A stretch of 64,000 nt of DNA. It comes from CAYTBN01 sp964542165. Lineage in GTDB: Bacteria; Myxococcota_A; UBA796; UBA9615; CAYRNR01. The notes below the pieces were generated by a model, which saw only the letters and a program-made list of their open reading frames with translations, searched no databases and had not been told where the DNA came from. Below, piece by piece: positions 42,718 to 50,351 of this stretch; within the stretch, counting starts at the first letter, position 1, and the number at the start of each line of letters is the position of its first letter. The stretch covers positions 40,183 to 104,182 of the forward strand of contig CAZITQ010000003.1 of NCBI GenBank assembly GCA_964542165.1. The letters run 5' to 3'. Made by a program: the position numbers and the translations under genes.

Positions 42718-44639
42718 GGCGCGCACTGACCCCGATCCGGGTAGGCCCGCTGCGGGCCGCCAGCCGGATCGTGATGGCGCCCATGGACGTGGCCCTGGAC
42801 GAAGCCAACCGCATCGGCGACCGCTACATCGAGTTTCTGGCCCGCCGCGCGGGTACCGGACTGGGATGGGTCGCCACCGGTGGGCTGGCGGTGCGGGCGG
42901 ACGGGCTCTCGTCCCCGCACCAGATACGCCTCGATGCGGAAGGGGACGTCGACGGCCTCCTGATGCTCGCCGACCGGGTGCACCAGGAGGGGGGCAAGCT
43001 GGTGGTCCAGCTCACCCACGCGGGGCGGCAGACCCTGTCGTCCACCATCGGCTGCGAGCCGGTCGCCCCCTCGGCCATCCCCTGCCCGATGATGCGCCAG
43101 CGTCCCCGGGCCCTGGCGGCCGAGGAGATGCCTGCCCTGGTGGAGGCCTTCGCCGGGGCCGCGACGCGGGCCGCCCGAGCCGGTGCCGACGGCGTCGAGC
43201 TGCACATGGGGCACGGGTACCTGCTCAACCAGTTCCTCTCCCCCGCCAGCAACACGCGCGACGACGCGTTCGGAGGCGACCTCCATCGACGTTGTCGGCT
43301 CCCCCTGGACGTGCTGGTGGCGGTCCGCCGGGTGGTGGGCACCGGCGTCGCCGTGATCGTGCGGATCTCGGCGGACGAGAAGATGGAAGGGGGCATCGAG
43401 CCGGGCGAGGCGCAGGAGATCGCGCGCAAGATGGAGATCGCGGGCGCGGACGCGATCCACGTCAGCGCCTGCACCTACGGCTCCATGGTGTGGAACATCC
43501 CGGTCTACCTCCTGCCTGGAGCGGGTTTCCGGCCCCTGGCCCGGGCGGTGAAGAGGGCGGTGAAGATCCCGGTGATCGCGGTGGGGAGGCTCCACACCCC
43601 CGACCTGATGGAACAGGTGGTCGCCACCGGTGACGCGGACCTGGTCTCCGTCGGCCGACCCGTGCTTGCGGATCCCGACTACATGACCCAGCTGCGCCAG
43701 GGCAGGAGCCCGCGCCCCTGCCTCAGCTGCAACCGCTGCATCAACTCGGTGGGCTACGGACCGGTGACCTGCTCGGTGAACCCCGGAGCTTCCCGGGGGG
43801 ACGTCCCCCCCCGGCGGGGTCGCACCCACCTGCGCGTCCTGGTGGCGGGTGGCGGGCCGGCGGGGATGCATGCCGCCACCCTGGCCGCCAGCATGGGCCA
43901 CGAGGTGACGTTGGCGGAGCGCAGATCCACCCTCGGCGGCCAGCTCGACCTGGCCTCCACAGGTCCCCACAAGGACGCCGTCCACCGCCTCTGGCGGCAC
44001 CTGGAGGACCAGACGCGGGCGGCCGGGATCGAGATCCTCACCGACACCGAGGTGGATGCGGCCCTCGTCTCCCACCTGGCTCCGGAACGGATCATCGACG
44101 CCACCGGCAGCGCCCCCCGGCGTGCCCCCCTGTCCGGCAGTCCCTCCTTCCCCGTGAGGACGGTGGACGAAGCCCTGCGGACCTCGTTGCCCGGGGAGGG
44201 CACGGTCGTGGTCCTCGGCGGGGGGCCCGGCGGCGTCGAGACCGCCCACGCACTCGCCCCGCGGGCCGCGCGCGTCGTCCTCGTGGAGGCCCGGCCGAAG
44301 ATCGGCGTGGGCATGGTGCCGCACACCCGTTTCCACGCGGAACGGCTGCTCCGGGAGGATGGCGTGGAGCTGATCACCCGGGTCCAGACGGCCCGGGCTG
44401 ACGGAGACCGCCTCGATCTCACCCTGCGCCGCGGCGAGACCGCGATCGAGGGGGTGTGCCTGCTGGTGCTGGCGATAGGACGGGAGTCAATCGGCCTCGA
44501 CCCTGCTATATATGCACCTTCACGCGCGTGCGTGGTGAAAGTCGGAGACGCGGTCCGGCCGGCCTCGATTCTCGAGGCGCTGGAGACCGCGCGGCGCAGC
44601 GCCGAGGAACTGGAAGAGATACCGACCACCGGCGGGTGA
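42711..44639 (+). CDS. FadH/OYE-type Fe-S flavoprotein reductase
   Basis: The 642-residue protein has the two-part layout of 2,4-dienoyl-CoA reductase and trimethylamine dehydrogenase. An FMN TIM barrel (about 1-345; VQLTHAGRQT, VELHMGHGYLLNQFLSP, VSVGRPVLADPDY) is followed by a 4Fe-4S site CLSCNRC...TCSVNP (about 344-365). Then comes an FAD/NAD(P)H domain with VLVAGGGPAGMHAA and VVVLGGGPGGVETA. It would reduce conjugated enoyl or dienoyl groups. It lies inside the ketosynthase operon, so the substrate is probably the ACP-bound or released unsaturated chain. GTG start with GGAGG seven bases upstream; seven-base overlap with KS4. Confidence 0.87.
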   Translation: MLRRALTPIRVGPLRAASRIVMAPMDVALDEANRIGDRYIEFLARRAGTGLGWVATGGLAVRADGLSSPHQIRLDAEGDVDGLLMLADRVHQEGGKLVVQLTHAGRQTLSSTIGCEPVAPSAIPCPMMRQRPRALAAEEMPALVEAFAGAATRAARAGADGVELHMGHGYLLNQFLSPASNTRDDAFGGDLHRRCRLPLDVLVAVRRVVGTGVAVIVRISADEKMEGGIEPGEAQEIARKMEIAGADAIHVSACTYGSMVWNIPVYLLPGAGFRPLARAVKRAVKIPVIAVGRLHTPDLMEQVVATGDADLVSVGRPVLADPDYMTQLRQGRSPRPCLSCNRCINSVGYGPVTCSVNPGASRGDVPPRRGRTHLRVLVAGGGPAGMHAATLAASMGHEVTLAERRSTLGGQLDLASTGPHKDAVHRLWRHLEDQTRAAGIEILTDTEVDAALVSHLAPERIIDATGSAPRRAPLSGSPSFPVRTVDEALRTSLPGEGTVVVLGGGPGGVETAHALAPRAARVVLVEARPKIGVGMVPHTRFHAERLLREDGVELITRVQTARADGDRLDLTLRRGETAIEGVCLLVLAIGRESIGLDPAIYAPSRACVVKVGDAVRPASILEALETARRSAEELEEIPTTGG

Positions 44640-44682
44640 GCGCCCCGGCGACACCCGCAGCCCCACAACGTCGAGGAGTCCC

Positions 44683-45099
44683 ATGCCCGTGGATCGTGAC
44701 GAGGTCTTCAAGGTCGTCCAGAGCTGCTTCGCAGACGCACTGGGACTGGACGACGACGAGGTGACCCTCGACGCCTACGTGATCGACGACCTGGGCGCGG
44801 AGTCCCTGGACTTCCTGGACATCGCCTTCCGCCTCGAGGAGGCCTTCGAGATCAAGATCCCGCGCGGCGAGATCCAGGAGAAGGCCGAGGCCGAGGCCGC
44901 CGCGGGTGACGAACCCTTCGAGATCGATGGAGTATTGACGCCCACGGGGCTGGCCAAGCTCCGCGAAGCCCTCCCCGAGGTCCCGGACGACCAGTTCCGC
45001 GACGACCTGACGGTCCGCGAGATCCCGACTCTGTTCACCGTCGAGACCTTCGTGAACCTGGTGGTCCGCCTGCTCGAGGAGAAGGAGGCCGCCGCGTGA
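44683..45099 (+). CDS. Acyl carrier protein with a ~55-residue insertion
   Basis: The 138-residue acidic protein has the phosphopantetheine site DLGAESLDFLDIAFRLEEAF (Ser at about 41), as in acyl carrier proteins. The first half matches a normal ACP. After FEIKIPRGEI a Glu/Ala-rich and partly structured insertion (about 65-115) separates it from the last helix (FTVETFVNLVVRLLEEKE), so the protein is about 60 residues longer than usual. GAGGAG precedes the ATG. It probably carries the chain for the four ketosynthases. Confidence 0.85.
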   Translation: MPVDRDEVFKVVQSCFADALGLDDDEVTLDAYVIDDLGAESLDFLDIAFRLEEAFEIKIPRGEIQEKAEAEAAAGDEPFEIDGVLTPTGLAKLREALPEVPDDQFRDDLTVREIPTLFTVETFVNLVVRLLEEKEAAA

Positions 45100-45986
45100 G
45101 CCGATCCCGCCCGCCGCGGGAGACGCTCCTGATCGCCCTGTTCGACGTCTGCTGGTGCCTGGGTGCGATCTGGGTCTACGGGGTGCCCTCCCTGGGGATC
45201 ATCGTCCTGCTGAGGACCCTGTCGTTCAACGTGGGCTGGTGGGCCGTTCCCCTGGCGTTCCCCCTGGCGTGGTTGCTCTTCCTGACCGGGACGATCCTGT
45301 GCGCCGGGGCCCTGCGGATGGTGCTCCCCCGGCCCCGCAGGGGAACGAGCAAGGTGTTCGTGGGCCGTGACTTCGCTGCCTTCCTGGGCACCTGGGGCCT
45401 GGAGAACTACTTTCCACGGCCGCTGCTGAACCACATCCAGCTGCTGACCTTCCTGCGGTACCTCCACGGGCGCGCGCTCGGGATGCGGATGCACTGGTCG
45501 ACCCACATCTCGCCGGGTACCGAGCTGCACAGCTATCCGTTGATCACCCTGGGGCGTTTCACCTACCTCGGGGAGGGCACCGGGATCACCGCCCACCTCA
45601 GCCGGGGCGACAAGCTCCATCAGGCCCCGGTCCGCTTCGGCGACCACTGCAACGTGGGAGCGCGGACCAACATCGGGCCGGGGTGCACCTTCGGCGACCG
45701 CGTCCGCATCGGGGCGCTGGTGGACATGGCCCCGGGGGTGGAGATCGAGGACGACGTGGAGATCGAACCCCGCTGCCACTTCGGCATGGGGGTGAGGGTC
45801 GAACGCGGCGCCTACATCGAGGCACGCTCCTACCTTCCGACCTACATGATCATCCCGGCCGGTGAGCGCTGGGGGGGGGATCCGATCCGAAAGCTCGGCG
45901 AGGTGGTGCCCCGGGACGAGCGGGGCCGCCGGCGCTCGACGCGGCGGCGCTCGCTCTCCGTGGACGAGGGGGACGGGGAGGAGTAG
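45096..45986 (+). CDS. Membrane-anchored left-handed beta-helix acyltransferase
   Basis: The 296-residue protein has two or three hydrophobic helices in residues 10-80, followed by hexapeptide repeats (about 130-250; GRFTYLGEGTGITAHLS, VGARTNIGPGCTFGDRVRIGALVDMAPGVEIEDDVEIEP in pieces). This is the LbetaH fold of acyl/acetyltransferases. A basic Arg-rich tail follows. As the last gene of the operon it may attach the finished acyl chain to a sugar or glycerol acceptor. GTG overlaps the ACP stop; the gene ends five bases from the convergent 45992 gene. Confidence 0.75.
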   Translation: MSRSRPPRETLLIALFDVCWCLGAIWVYGVPSLGIIVLLRTLSFNVGWWAVPLAFPLAWLLFLTGTILCAGALRMVLPRPRRGTSKVFVGRDFAAFLGTWGLENYFPRPLLNHIQLLTFLRYLHGRALGMRMHWSTHISPGTELHSYPLITLGRFTYLGEGTGITAHLSRGDKLHQAPVRFGDHCNVGARTNIGPGCTFGDRVRIGALVDMAPGVEIEDDVEIEPRCHFGMGVRVERGAYIEARSYLPTYMIIPAGERWGGDPIRKLGEVVPRDERGRRRSTRRRSLSVDEGDGEE

Positions 45987-45991
45987 AGGGG

Positions 45992-47233
45992 TCAGGCGCC
46001 CCGGTGGCGGCGGCTGCCCTTGCGCATTCGAAGGTCGACCTCGTAGCTCTCTTCCCCGGAAGGGAAGGCCCACTCGGCGATGGTGTCGTTGACGCAGCTG
46101 CGCTCGCCCCGGCTCCACGTCCCCTGGAAGAAGTCGACGGAACGGCTCTCCGCCTTGCCGTCCAGGCCCACCATCAGGTTGATCCGATGGGTCTCCTCAC
46201 CCTCCAGGCACCCCAACAGGCTGCGCTCGAGGGCGTTGACCGAGTCCACCCGGTCCGCGTACCCGTCGTCCGTACCACCGCCGGCACCGAACCCGCCGGC
46301 GCCGCCGGACTTACGTCCCTTGACGCCACGGTCGTCACCCGTGGCCGACGCATCGCCATCACCCGTGGCCTGCGGGCTGCCGTCGTCGACCCGAGCGCCG
46401 GTGTCCGCGTCGGTCGTCTCCTCGGGGGTGGTGTCCGCGGGGGCGCTCTCGGGCGTCTCCACGGGCGGCTGGACCGCTGACGCGTCCCCGTCGTCCTGGG
46501 GCTCCGGCGCGCTCTCGGGTGCGGTCTCCTCGGCCGCGGCCTCGGGCTGTTCCGGCGCCGCCGGGGCCTCGTCCACGGACGCGTCTTCCTCGTCCGCGGC
46601 GTCCTCGGGCACCGGGGCGGGTGGGGTCGGACGGGACATCCAGGCGCCGAAGTTCACGCCGGCGGCCTGCTCGCCGTCGCCGAGGGAGGCCACCCGTTCC
46701 AGGTCTCCGCCCTGGCCCAGGGCACCGTCGCCGAGGGCGAGGACCCGGGGGTCGCCGCGCACCGTGGTCGATGCCCACATCCCGAAGGTCGCCAGACCCA
46801 GGGTCACGGAGAGGGCCAGCCACAGCACGGGCAGGGCCCGGGCGACGAGCCACCGGGGTCCCTGCAGGGGATCCCGGCCGGCGAACCGCTCCGGGCGCGT
46901 CGGCCACAGCCGCAGCCAGGCCTCGCCCTCCCCCCGGAGGGTGACCCCGGCATCCCAGTCACACAGCCGGATCGTGCGGTCGCCGCGGCCGTTGCCGGGG
47001 CCGTCCCGGTCCACACCGTCGGGCACCCGCACGACCCAGGCGCCGTCCACGCGCTCGACCAGGTCTGCGGGATCGCAGGTGAAGGGCAGGTCGCAGGTCG
47101 AACTCCCGCCCACCCGCAGCGAGCGGTTCGGAGCGACCAGGACGGTATCGAGGGTGATCGTGCCCAGGCCCACGGAGGCGGCCAGGGTCGGTCGATGCTG
47201 GGAAGGTCCGGGATGGGTGGCTGGCTGTGTCAT
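45992..47233 (-). CDS. FHA-like / AgmX-PglI-tail membrane protein
   Basis: The 413-residue protein has an FHA-like N-domain (about 15-120; SLRVGGSSTCDLPF), one membrane helix (about 130-155) and a long Ala/Glu/Asp/Pro-rich linker (about 200-320). The C-terminal domain (about 335-405; ERSLLGCLEGEETHRINLMVGLDGKAESRSVDFF, CVNDTIAEWAFP) resembles the AgmX/PglI C-terminal domain of myxobacterial gliding and sorting proteins, a TonB-like fold with two cysteines. It probably spans the inner membrane with a periplasmic tail. GGGGA lies seven bases before the ATG. Confidence 0.65.
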   Translation of the reverse strand: MTQPATHPGPSQHRPTLAASVGLGTITLDTVLVAPNRSLRVGGSSTCDLPFTCDPADLVERVDGAWVVRVPDGVDRDGPGNGRGDRTIRLCDWDAGVTLRGEGEAWLRLWPTRPERFAGRDPLQGPRWLVARALPVLWLALSVTLGLATFGMWASTTVRGDPRVLALGDGALGQGGDLERVASLGDGEQAAGVNFGAWMSRPTPPAPVPEDAADEEDASVDEAPAAPEQPEAAAEETAPESAPEPQDDGDASAVQPPVETPESAPADTTPEETTDADTGARVDDGSPQATGDGDASATGDDRGVKGRKSGGAGGFGAGGGTDDGYADRVDSVNALERSLLGCLEGEETHRINLMVGLDGKAESRSVDFFQGTWSRGERSCVNDTIAEWAFPSGEESYEVDLRMRKGSRRHRGA

Positions 47234-47376
47234 CGTTCTGTCCCCTACCTTATCGGCACGCGCTATCGAATGTCTGGAACTTGAGACGAAGCACCGACCG
47301 GTTTTCTTCACCGGCGCAGCCGCGGGATATCCGCGGGCCGCACTGATAGAGTGCGGGCGGCCGGGAGGTCCACATC

Positions 47377-47880
47377 ATGGGACGCCGAGACGACAGGGAC
47401 CGGGACGACCGCCCCTCGTGGCGGGACATCGATCGCAAGCGCGACCGCAGCCTGCACACGGATCAGCACAAGCCCATCGCAGGCGGTGGGGGCGGTGGCC
47501 GTCCGGGCGCCGATCGGTACTACAAGGCGGCCCTCGAGAAGGCGATGAAGCAGCGCCTGGACGCGGTGTTCGCGGATCCCGAGCGCGACGGGCTCGCGCG
47601 CGCGGTGCGCGAAGCCACCACCGGGGCCGAGCGCAAGGAGGCCACCGAGGCCTACCTGGCCGAGTACGGAGTCCCCGACGACTTCGAGACCCTGATGGGC
47701 ATGGCCGAGGTCAAGGATGACGCGGTGTTCGCCCAGGTGGTTCCGCCGATGGCGGAGCAGTGGGACGAGCAGCCGGTGACCCGACGCAAGGTCGCCAAGG
47801 AGATGTTGCAGCTGAGGCTGATGCGGGTCCGGGACAAGGAGGCCCGCAAGGTGGCCATGGAGATGATCCGCAAGGGGTGA
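47377..47880 (+). CDS. Uncharacterised charged cytoplasmic protein
   Basis: The 167-residue protein has a basic/acidic N-terminus (RRDDRDRDDRPSWRDIDRKR) that looks disordered, a glycine run (about 37-42), then about 120 residues of charged helices (ALEKAMKQRLDAVFADPERD, REATTGAERKEATEAYLAEYG). No known domain was recognised. GGAGG is eight bases before the ATG. A T-run follows the stop but without a hairpin. It is divergent from the FHA-like gene with a 143-bp promoter region between them. Confidence 0.7.
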   Translation: MGRRDDRDRDDRPSWRDIDRKRDRSLHTDQHKPIAGGGGGGRPGADRYYKAALEKAMKQRLDAVFADPERDGLARAVREATTGAERKEATEAYLAEYGVPDDFETLMGMAEVKDDAVFAQVVPPMAEQWDEQPVTRRKVAKEMLQLRLMRVRDKEARKVAMEMIRKG

Positions 47881-47941
47881 GCCGGGGTTTTTTTCCTGCT
47901 CCGGGGAATAGGCGTCCGCGCCCTCCGTAGCATGGCCTGCC

Positions 47942-48517
47942 ATGGGGATCGCGATGACCACCGCCGCCGAACCAGTCGCCACACCCCGCGATCGAATCGC
48001 GTGGTTCGAGCAGATCGTCCGCCACTACCAGCGCCGCGCGTTCCTGGCGGCGCTCGGGTTCATGGGCAATCCGGAGGACGCCCGCGAGGCCAGCCAGGAG
48101 GCCTTCGCCCGGGCCTTCCGGGCGCTCCACTCCTACGACGCCAACCGGCCCTTCTATCCCTGGTACTACAGGATCCTCAAGAACCTGTGCCTGGACCGGA
48201 TCGCCAAGCGCCGGCGTACCCCCATCCCCACCGAGCACGTGGACCGCGTGACCGCGTCGCCCACATCCCTGCTGGGCCGCACCCCGGAGACGTCGACCAT
48301 CCACTTCGACCGCCAGCTCCGGGTACAGCGCGCCATCGATCGCCTCTCGGTCGACCACCGGGAGATCATCTACATGCGCCACTACCAGGACCTCTCCTAC
48401 GAGGAGATGGCCGAGGCCCTCGGCGTCGCGATGGGGACGGTGATGAGCCGCCTGTACCGGGCCCGAAAGGCCCTGCGCACGATCCTGGTCGAGGAGGAGT
48501 CGGTCCATGACGTGTGA
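47942..48517 (+). CDS. ECF-type RNA polymerase sigma factor
   Basis: The 191-residue protein has ECF sigma regions 2 (about 20-90; GFMGNPEDAREASQEAFARAFRAL, PWYYRILKNLCLDRIAKRRR) and 4 (about 130-185; RLSVDHREIIYMRHYQDLSYEEMAEALGVAMGTVMSRLYRARKAL, in pieces). It should direct a regulon in response to an envelope signal, released by the anti-sigma factor encoded next, with which it overlaps by 11 nt. The ATG at 47942 lacks a ribosome binding site; an ATG four codons later with GGGGA upstream may be the real start. Confidence 0.9.
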   Translation: MGIAMTTAAEPVATPRDRIAWFEQIVRHYQRRAFLAALGFMGNPEDAREASQEAFARAFRALHSYDANRPFYPWYYRILKNLCLDRIAKRRRTPIPTEHVDRVTASPTSLLGRTPETSTIHFDRQLRVQRAIDRLSVDHREIIYMRHYQDLSYEEMAEALGVAMGTVMSRLYRARKALRTILVEEESVHDV

Positions 48518-48941
48518 ACACGCCCGCATCCTCATGATGCAGAAGGTGGACGGAGTCATCGACCACGAGGACGTCCGGACCCTCGAGGAGCACCTCCAGA
48601 GCTGCGAGAGCTGCCGCGAGGAGATGGGCGATTTCGAGGAACACAAGCAGGTCACCGACCTGATCCGCGAACGGCTCGAGTACGACAAGGCCCTGGATCG
48701 CTACTGGGGGGGCGTCTACAACCGCCTGGAACAGCGGGTCGGCTGGAGCCTGGTGTTGATCGGCCTGGCGATCCTCGCGGGGTTCGGTCTCGTCCACCTG
48801 TGCATCGATCCCGGGGTCCCGCTCTGGCTCCGGATCGGTGTGGGGACCGCGGGGGCGGGGTGCCTGGTGCTCCTGGTGAGCGCGATCCGGTGGCGCCTGA
48901 CCACCGGCCGCAAGGACAAGTACACGGAGGTCGTGCGATGA
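48507..48941 (+). CDS. Anti-sigma factor with zinc-finger (zf-HC2) domain
   Basis: The 144-residue protein starts with an anti-sigma zinc site (C3, H5, then HLQSCESCREEMGDF, giving the H-x3-C-x2-C pattern). A helical linker and two membrane helices (about 80-100 and 105-130) follow. It should hold the ECF sigma factor at the membrane. GAGGAGGAG is seven bases upstream of the ATG inside the sigma gene, so the two are translationally coupled. Confidence 0.85.
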   Translation: MTCEHARILMMQKVDGVIDHEDVRTLEEHLQSCESCREEMGDFEEHKQVTDLIRERLEYDKALDRYWGGVYNRLEQRVGWSLVLIGLAILAGFGLVHLCIDPGVPLWLRIGVGTAGAGCLVLLVSAIRWRLTTGRKDKYTEVVR

Positions 48942-49312
48942 ACCAGCTGCCCGTACCCATCGGCGGAATCACCCTCACCGAGAGCGGCGGCGTGCTGCTG
49001 GTGACCAACCACGAGATCCCCGGCTACCGCATCGTCCGGTCCATCGGGCTGGTGCGGGGCAACACCGTGCGGACTCGGCACGCCGGCCACGACATCATGG
49101 CGGTCTTCAAGAACCTGGTCGGCGGTGAGGTCGAGAACTACACCAAGATGATCGCCGAGTCCCGGGAGCAAGCGCTGGACCGCATGGCCCAGGAGGCCCG
49201 GGACAAGGGGGGGAACGCGGTGATCGGCGTCCGCTTCTCCACCTCGTCGATCATGGCAGGCGCAGCCGAGCTGCTGGCCTACGGTACCGCGGTGGTGATC
49301 GAGGAGATCTGA
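48938..49312 (+). CDS. YbjQ/UPF0145-like protein
   Basis: The 124-residue protein matches the small YbjQ family (putative heavy-metal-binding fold): VTNHEIPGYRIVRSIGLVRGNTVRTRH, EARDKGGNAVIGVRFSTSSI and GTAVVIEEI (in pieces). Family members form pentameric barrels of unknown function. It overlaps the anti-sigma gene by four bases, so it is probably part of the same stress operon. The His/Cys content is low, so metal binding is not evident here. Confidence 0.8.
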   Translation: MNQLPVPIGGITLTESGGVLLVTNHEIPGYRIVRSIGLVRGNTVRTRHAGHDIMAVFKNLVGGEVENYTKMIAESREQALDRMAQEARDKGGNAVIGVRFSTSSIMAGAAELLAYGTAVVIEEI

Positions 49313-49388
49313 GCGACCTCGCCCGGCCGTTTCGGCGGCGATTCCCCATCTCGTCATTGAGGTATACTCGGGCCCACAATTCCGGCCG

Positions 49389-50351
49389 ATGAAGGCCGGA
49401 ACGCCTCCTGGGGGGCTGTTGAGCGAAGGCCGACCGGCGACACTGTCCACCACAGGCAGGGCGGGCCCCTCGGCCTGGTCGGTGGCCGACTGGCTCTTCG
49501 AGCGGTTCCTCGAGATCTTCGTCTATTCCAGTCTCTGGCTGGCGGGAGGCATGGCCGCGCTGGTGTTGTTCGCCCAGCGGGTCCTCGGCCTCGGGTTCGA
49601 CCTCCGACCCGCCGCGCTGATCCTTCTGTCCGCCCTGTTCATCTACAACCTGGACCACGTCATCGACTCGCGGGTCCAGCAGGTCCCCGAGGCCAAGGCT
49701 CGGCGCTACTTCAAGCACCCGGGGCTGCTGATCCTGCTGGTCGCGGCGGCCGTCGGGACCGGGATCCTGGCCGGGACCGCGCCGGTGGCGGTCAAGGCGG
49801 TGTTCGCGGGCTACATGTCCATCGGTCTGCTCTACGGCTTGCCGGTCGTCCCGGTCCGCCACGGCGGCGAACGTCACTGGTACCGGCTCAAGGACATCCC
49901 GCTGATGAAGGCCTGGCTGGTGGCGTTCACCGTCACCTGTGCCGTGGTCGGTCTGACGGTGACCTACGCGGGCGCCGGCTGGAGCCCGGACGCCTGGGCC
50001 TTCGGGGTGTTCGTGCTGATCTTCGGCCTCACGAACACCCACATGTCCGACGTGCGAGACATCGACTCGGACCGCGACGCGCGGGTCTTCACCCTACCGA
50101 TCGCGCTGGGGCACAGGCGAACCCGCCTCGCCCTGGTCGCCCTGAACCTGGTCCTGCTGGCCCTGTGGATGGCGGGCTGGTCCAGGCCGATGGTCACCGA
50201 ACACCCGGCCATGATCGTCGCCGTCGTGGCGACCCTCGTCTACGTGTTGTACCTCGATGTGCGGACACCGCCGACCGTCTTCCGGGTGGTGGTCGACGGC
50301 TGCCCGTACCTGCCCTGGATCCTCGCCCTACTCATCGATGTCGCCCGCTGA
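49389..50351 (+). CDS. UbiA-family membrane prenyltransferase-like protein
   Basis: The 320-residue protein has about eight to nine hydrophobic helices and two aspartate-rich motifs of the UbiA superfamily: NLDHVIDSR (about 92-100) and DVRDIDSDRD (about 218-228). These bind Mg-prenyl diphosphate in UbiA/MenA enzymes. The first 30 residues look non-conserved, and a TTG at about codon 13 preceded by GGGGGG is a possible alternative start. A TATACT -10-like element is at 49363-49368. The acceptor (quinone, chlorophyll-like or lipid) cannot be told. It overlaps the histidine kinase gene by 14 nt. Confidence 0.7.
   Translation: MKAGTPPGGLLSEGRPATLSTTGRAGPSAWSVADWLFERFLEIFVYSSLWLAGGMAALVLFAQRVLGLGFDLRPAALILLSALFIYNLDHVIDSRVQQVPEAKARRYFKHPGLLILLVAAAVGTGILAGTAPVAVKAVFAGYMSIGLLYGLPVVPVRHGGERHWYRLKDIPLMKAWLVAFTVTCAVVGLTVTYAGAGWSPDAWAFGVFVLIFGLTNTHMSDVRDIDSDRDARVFTLPIALGHRRTRLALVALNLVLLALWMAGWSRPMVTEHPAMIVAVVATLVYVLYLDVRTPPTVFRVVVDGCPYLPWILALLIDVAR

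Noticed and set aside
44505..44520. AT-rich TATATAT as an internal promoter for the ACP gene
   Set aside because: No acceptable -35 at 16-18 bp, and the ACP has its own ribosome binding site within an operon of overlapping genes; too weak to list.
47885..47896. T-run after 47880 as an intrinsic terminator
   Set aside because: No stable hairpin precedes the T-run.
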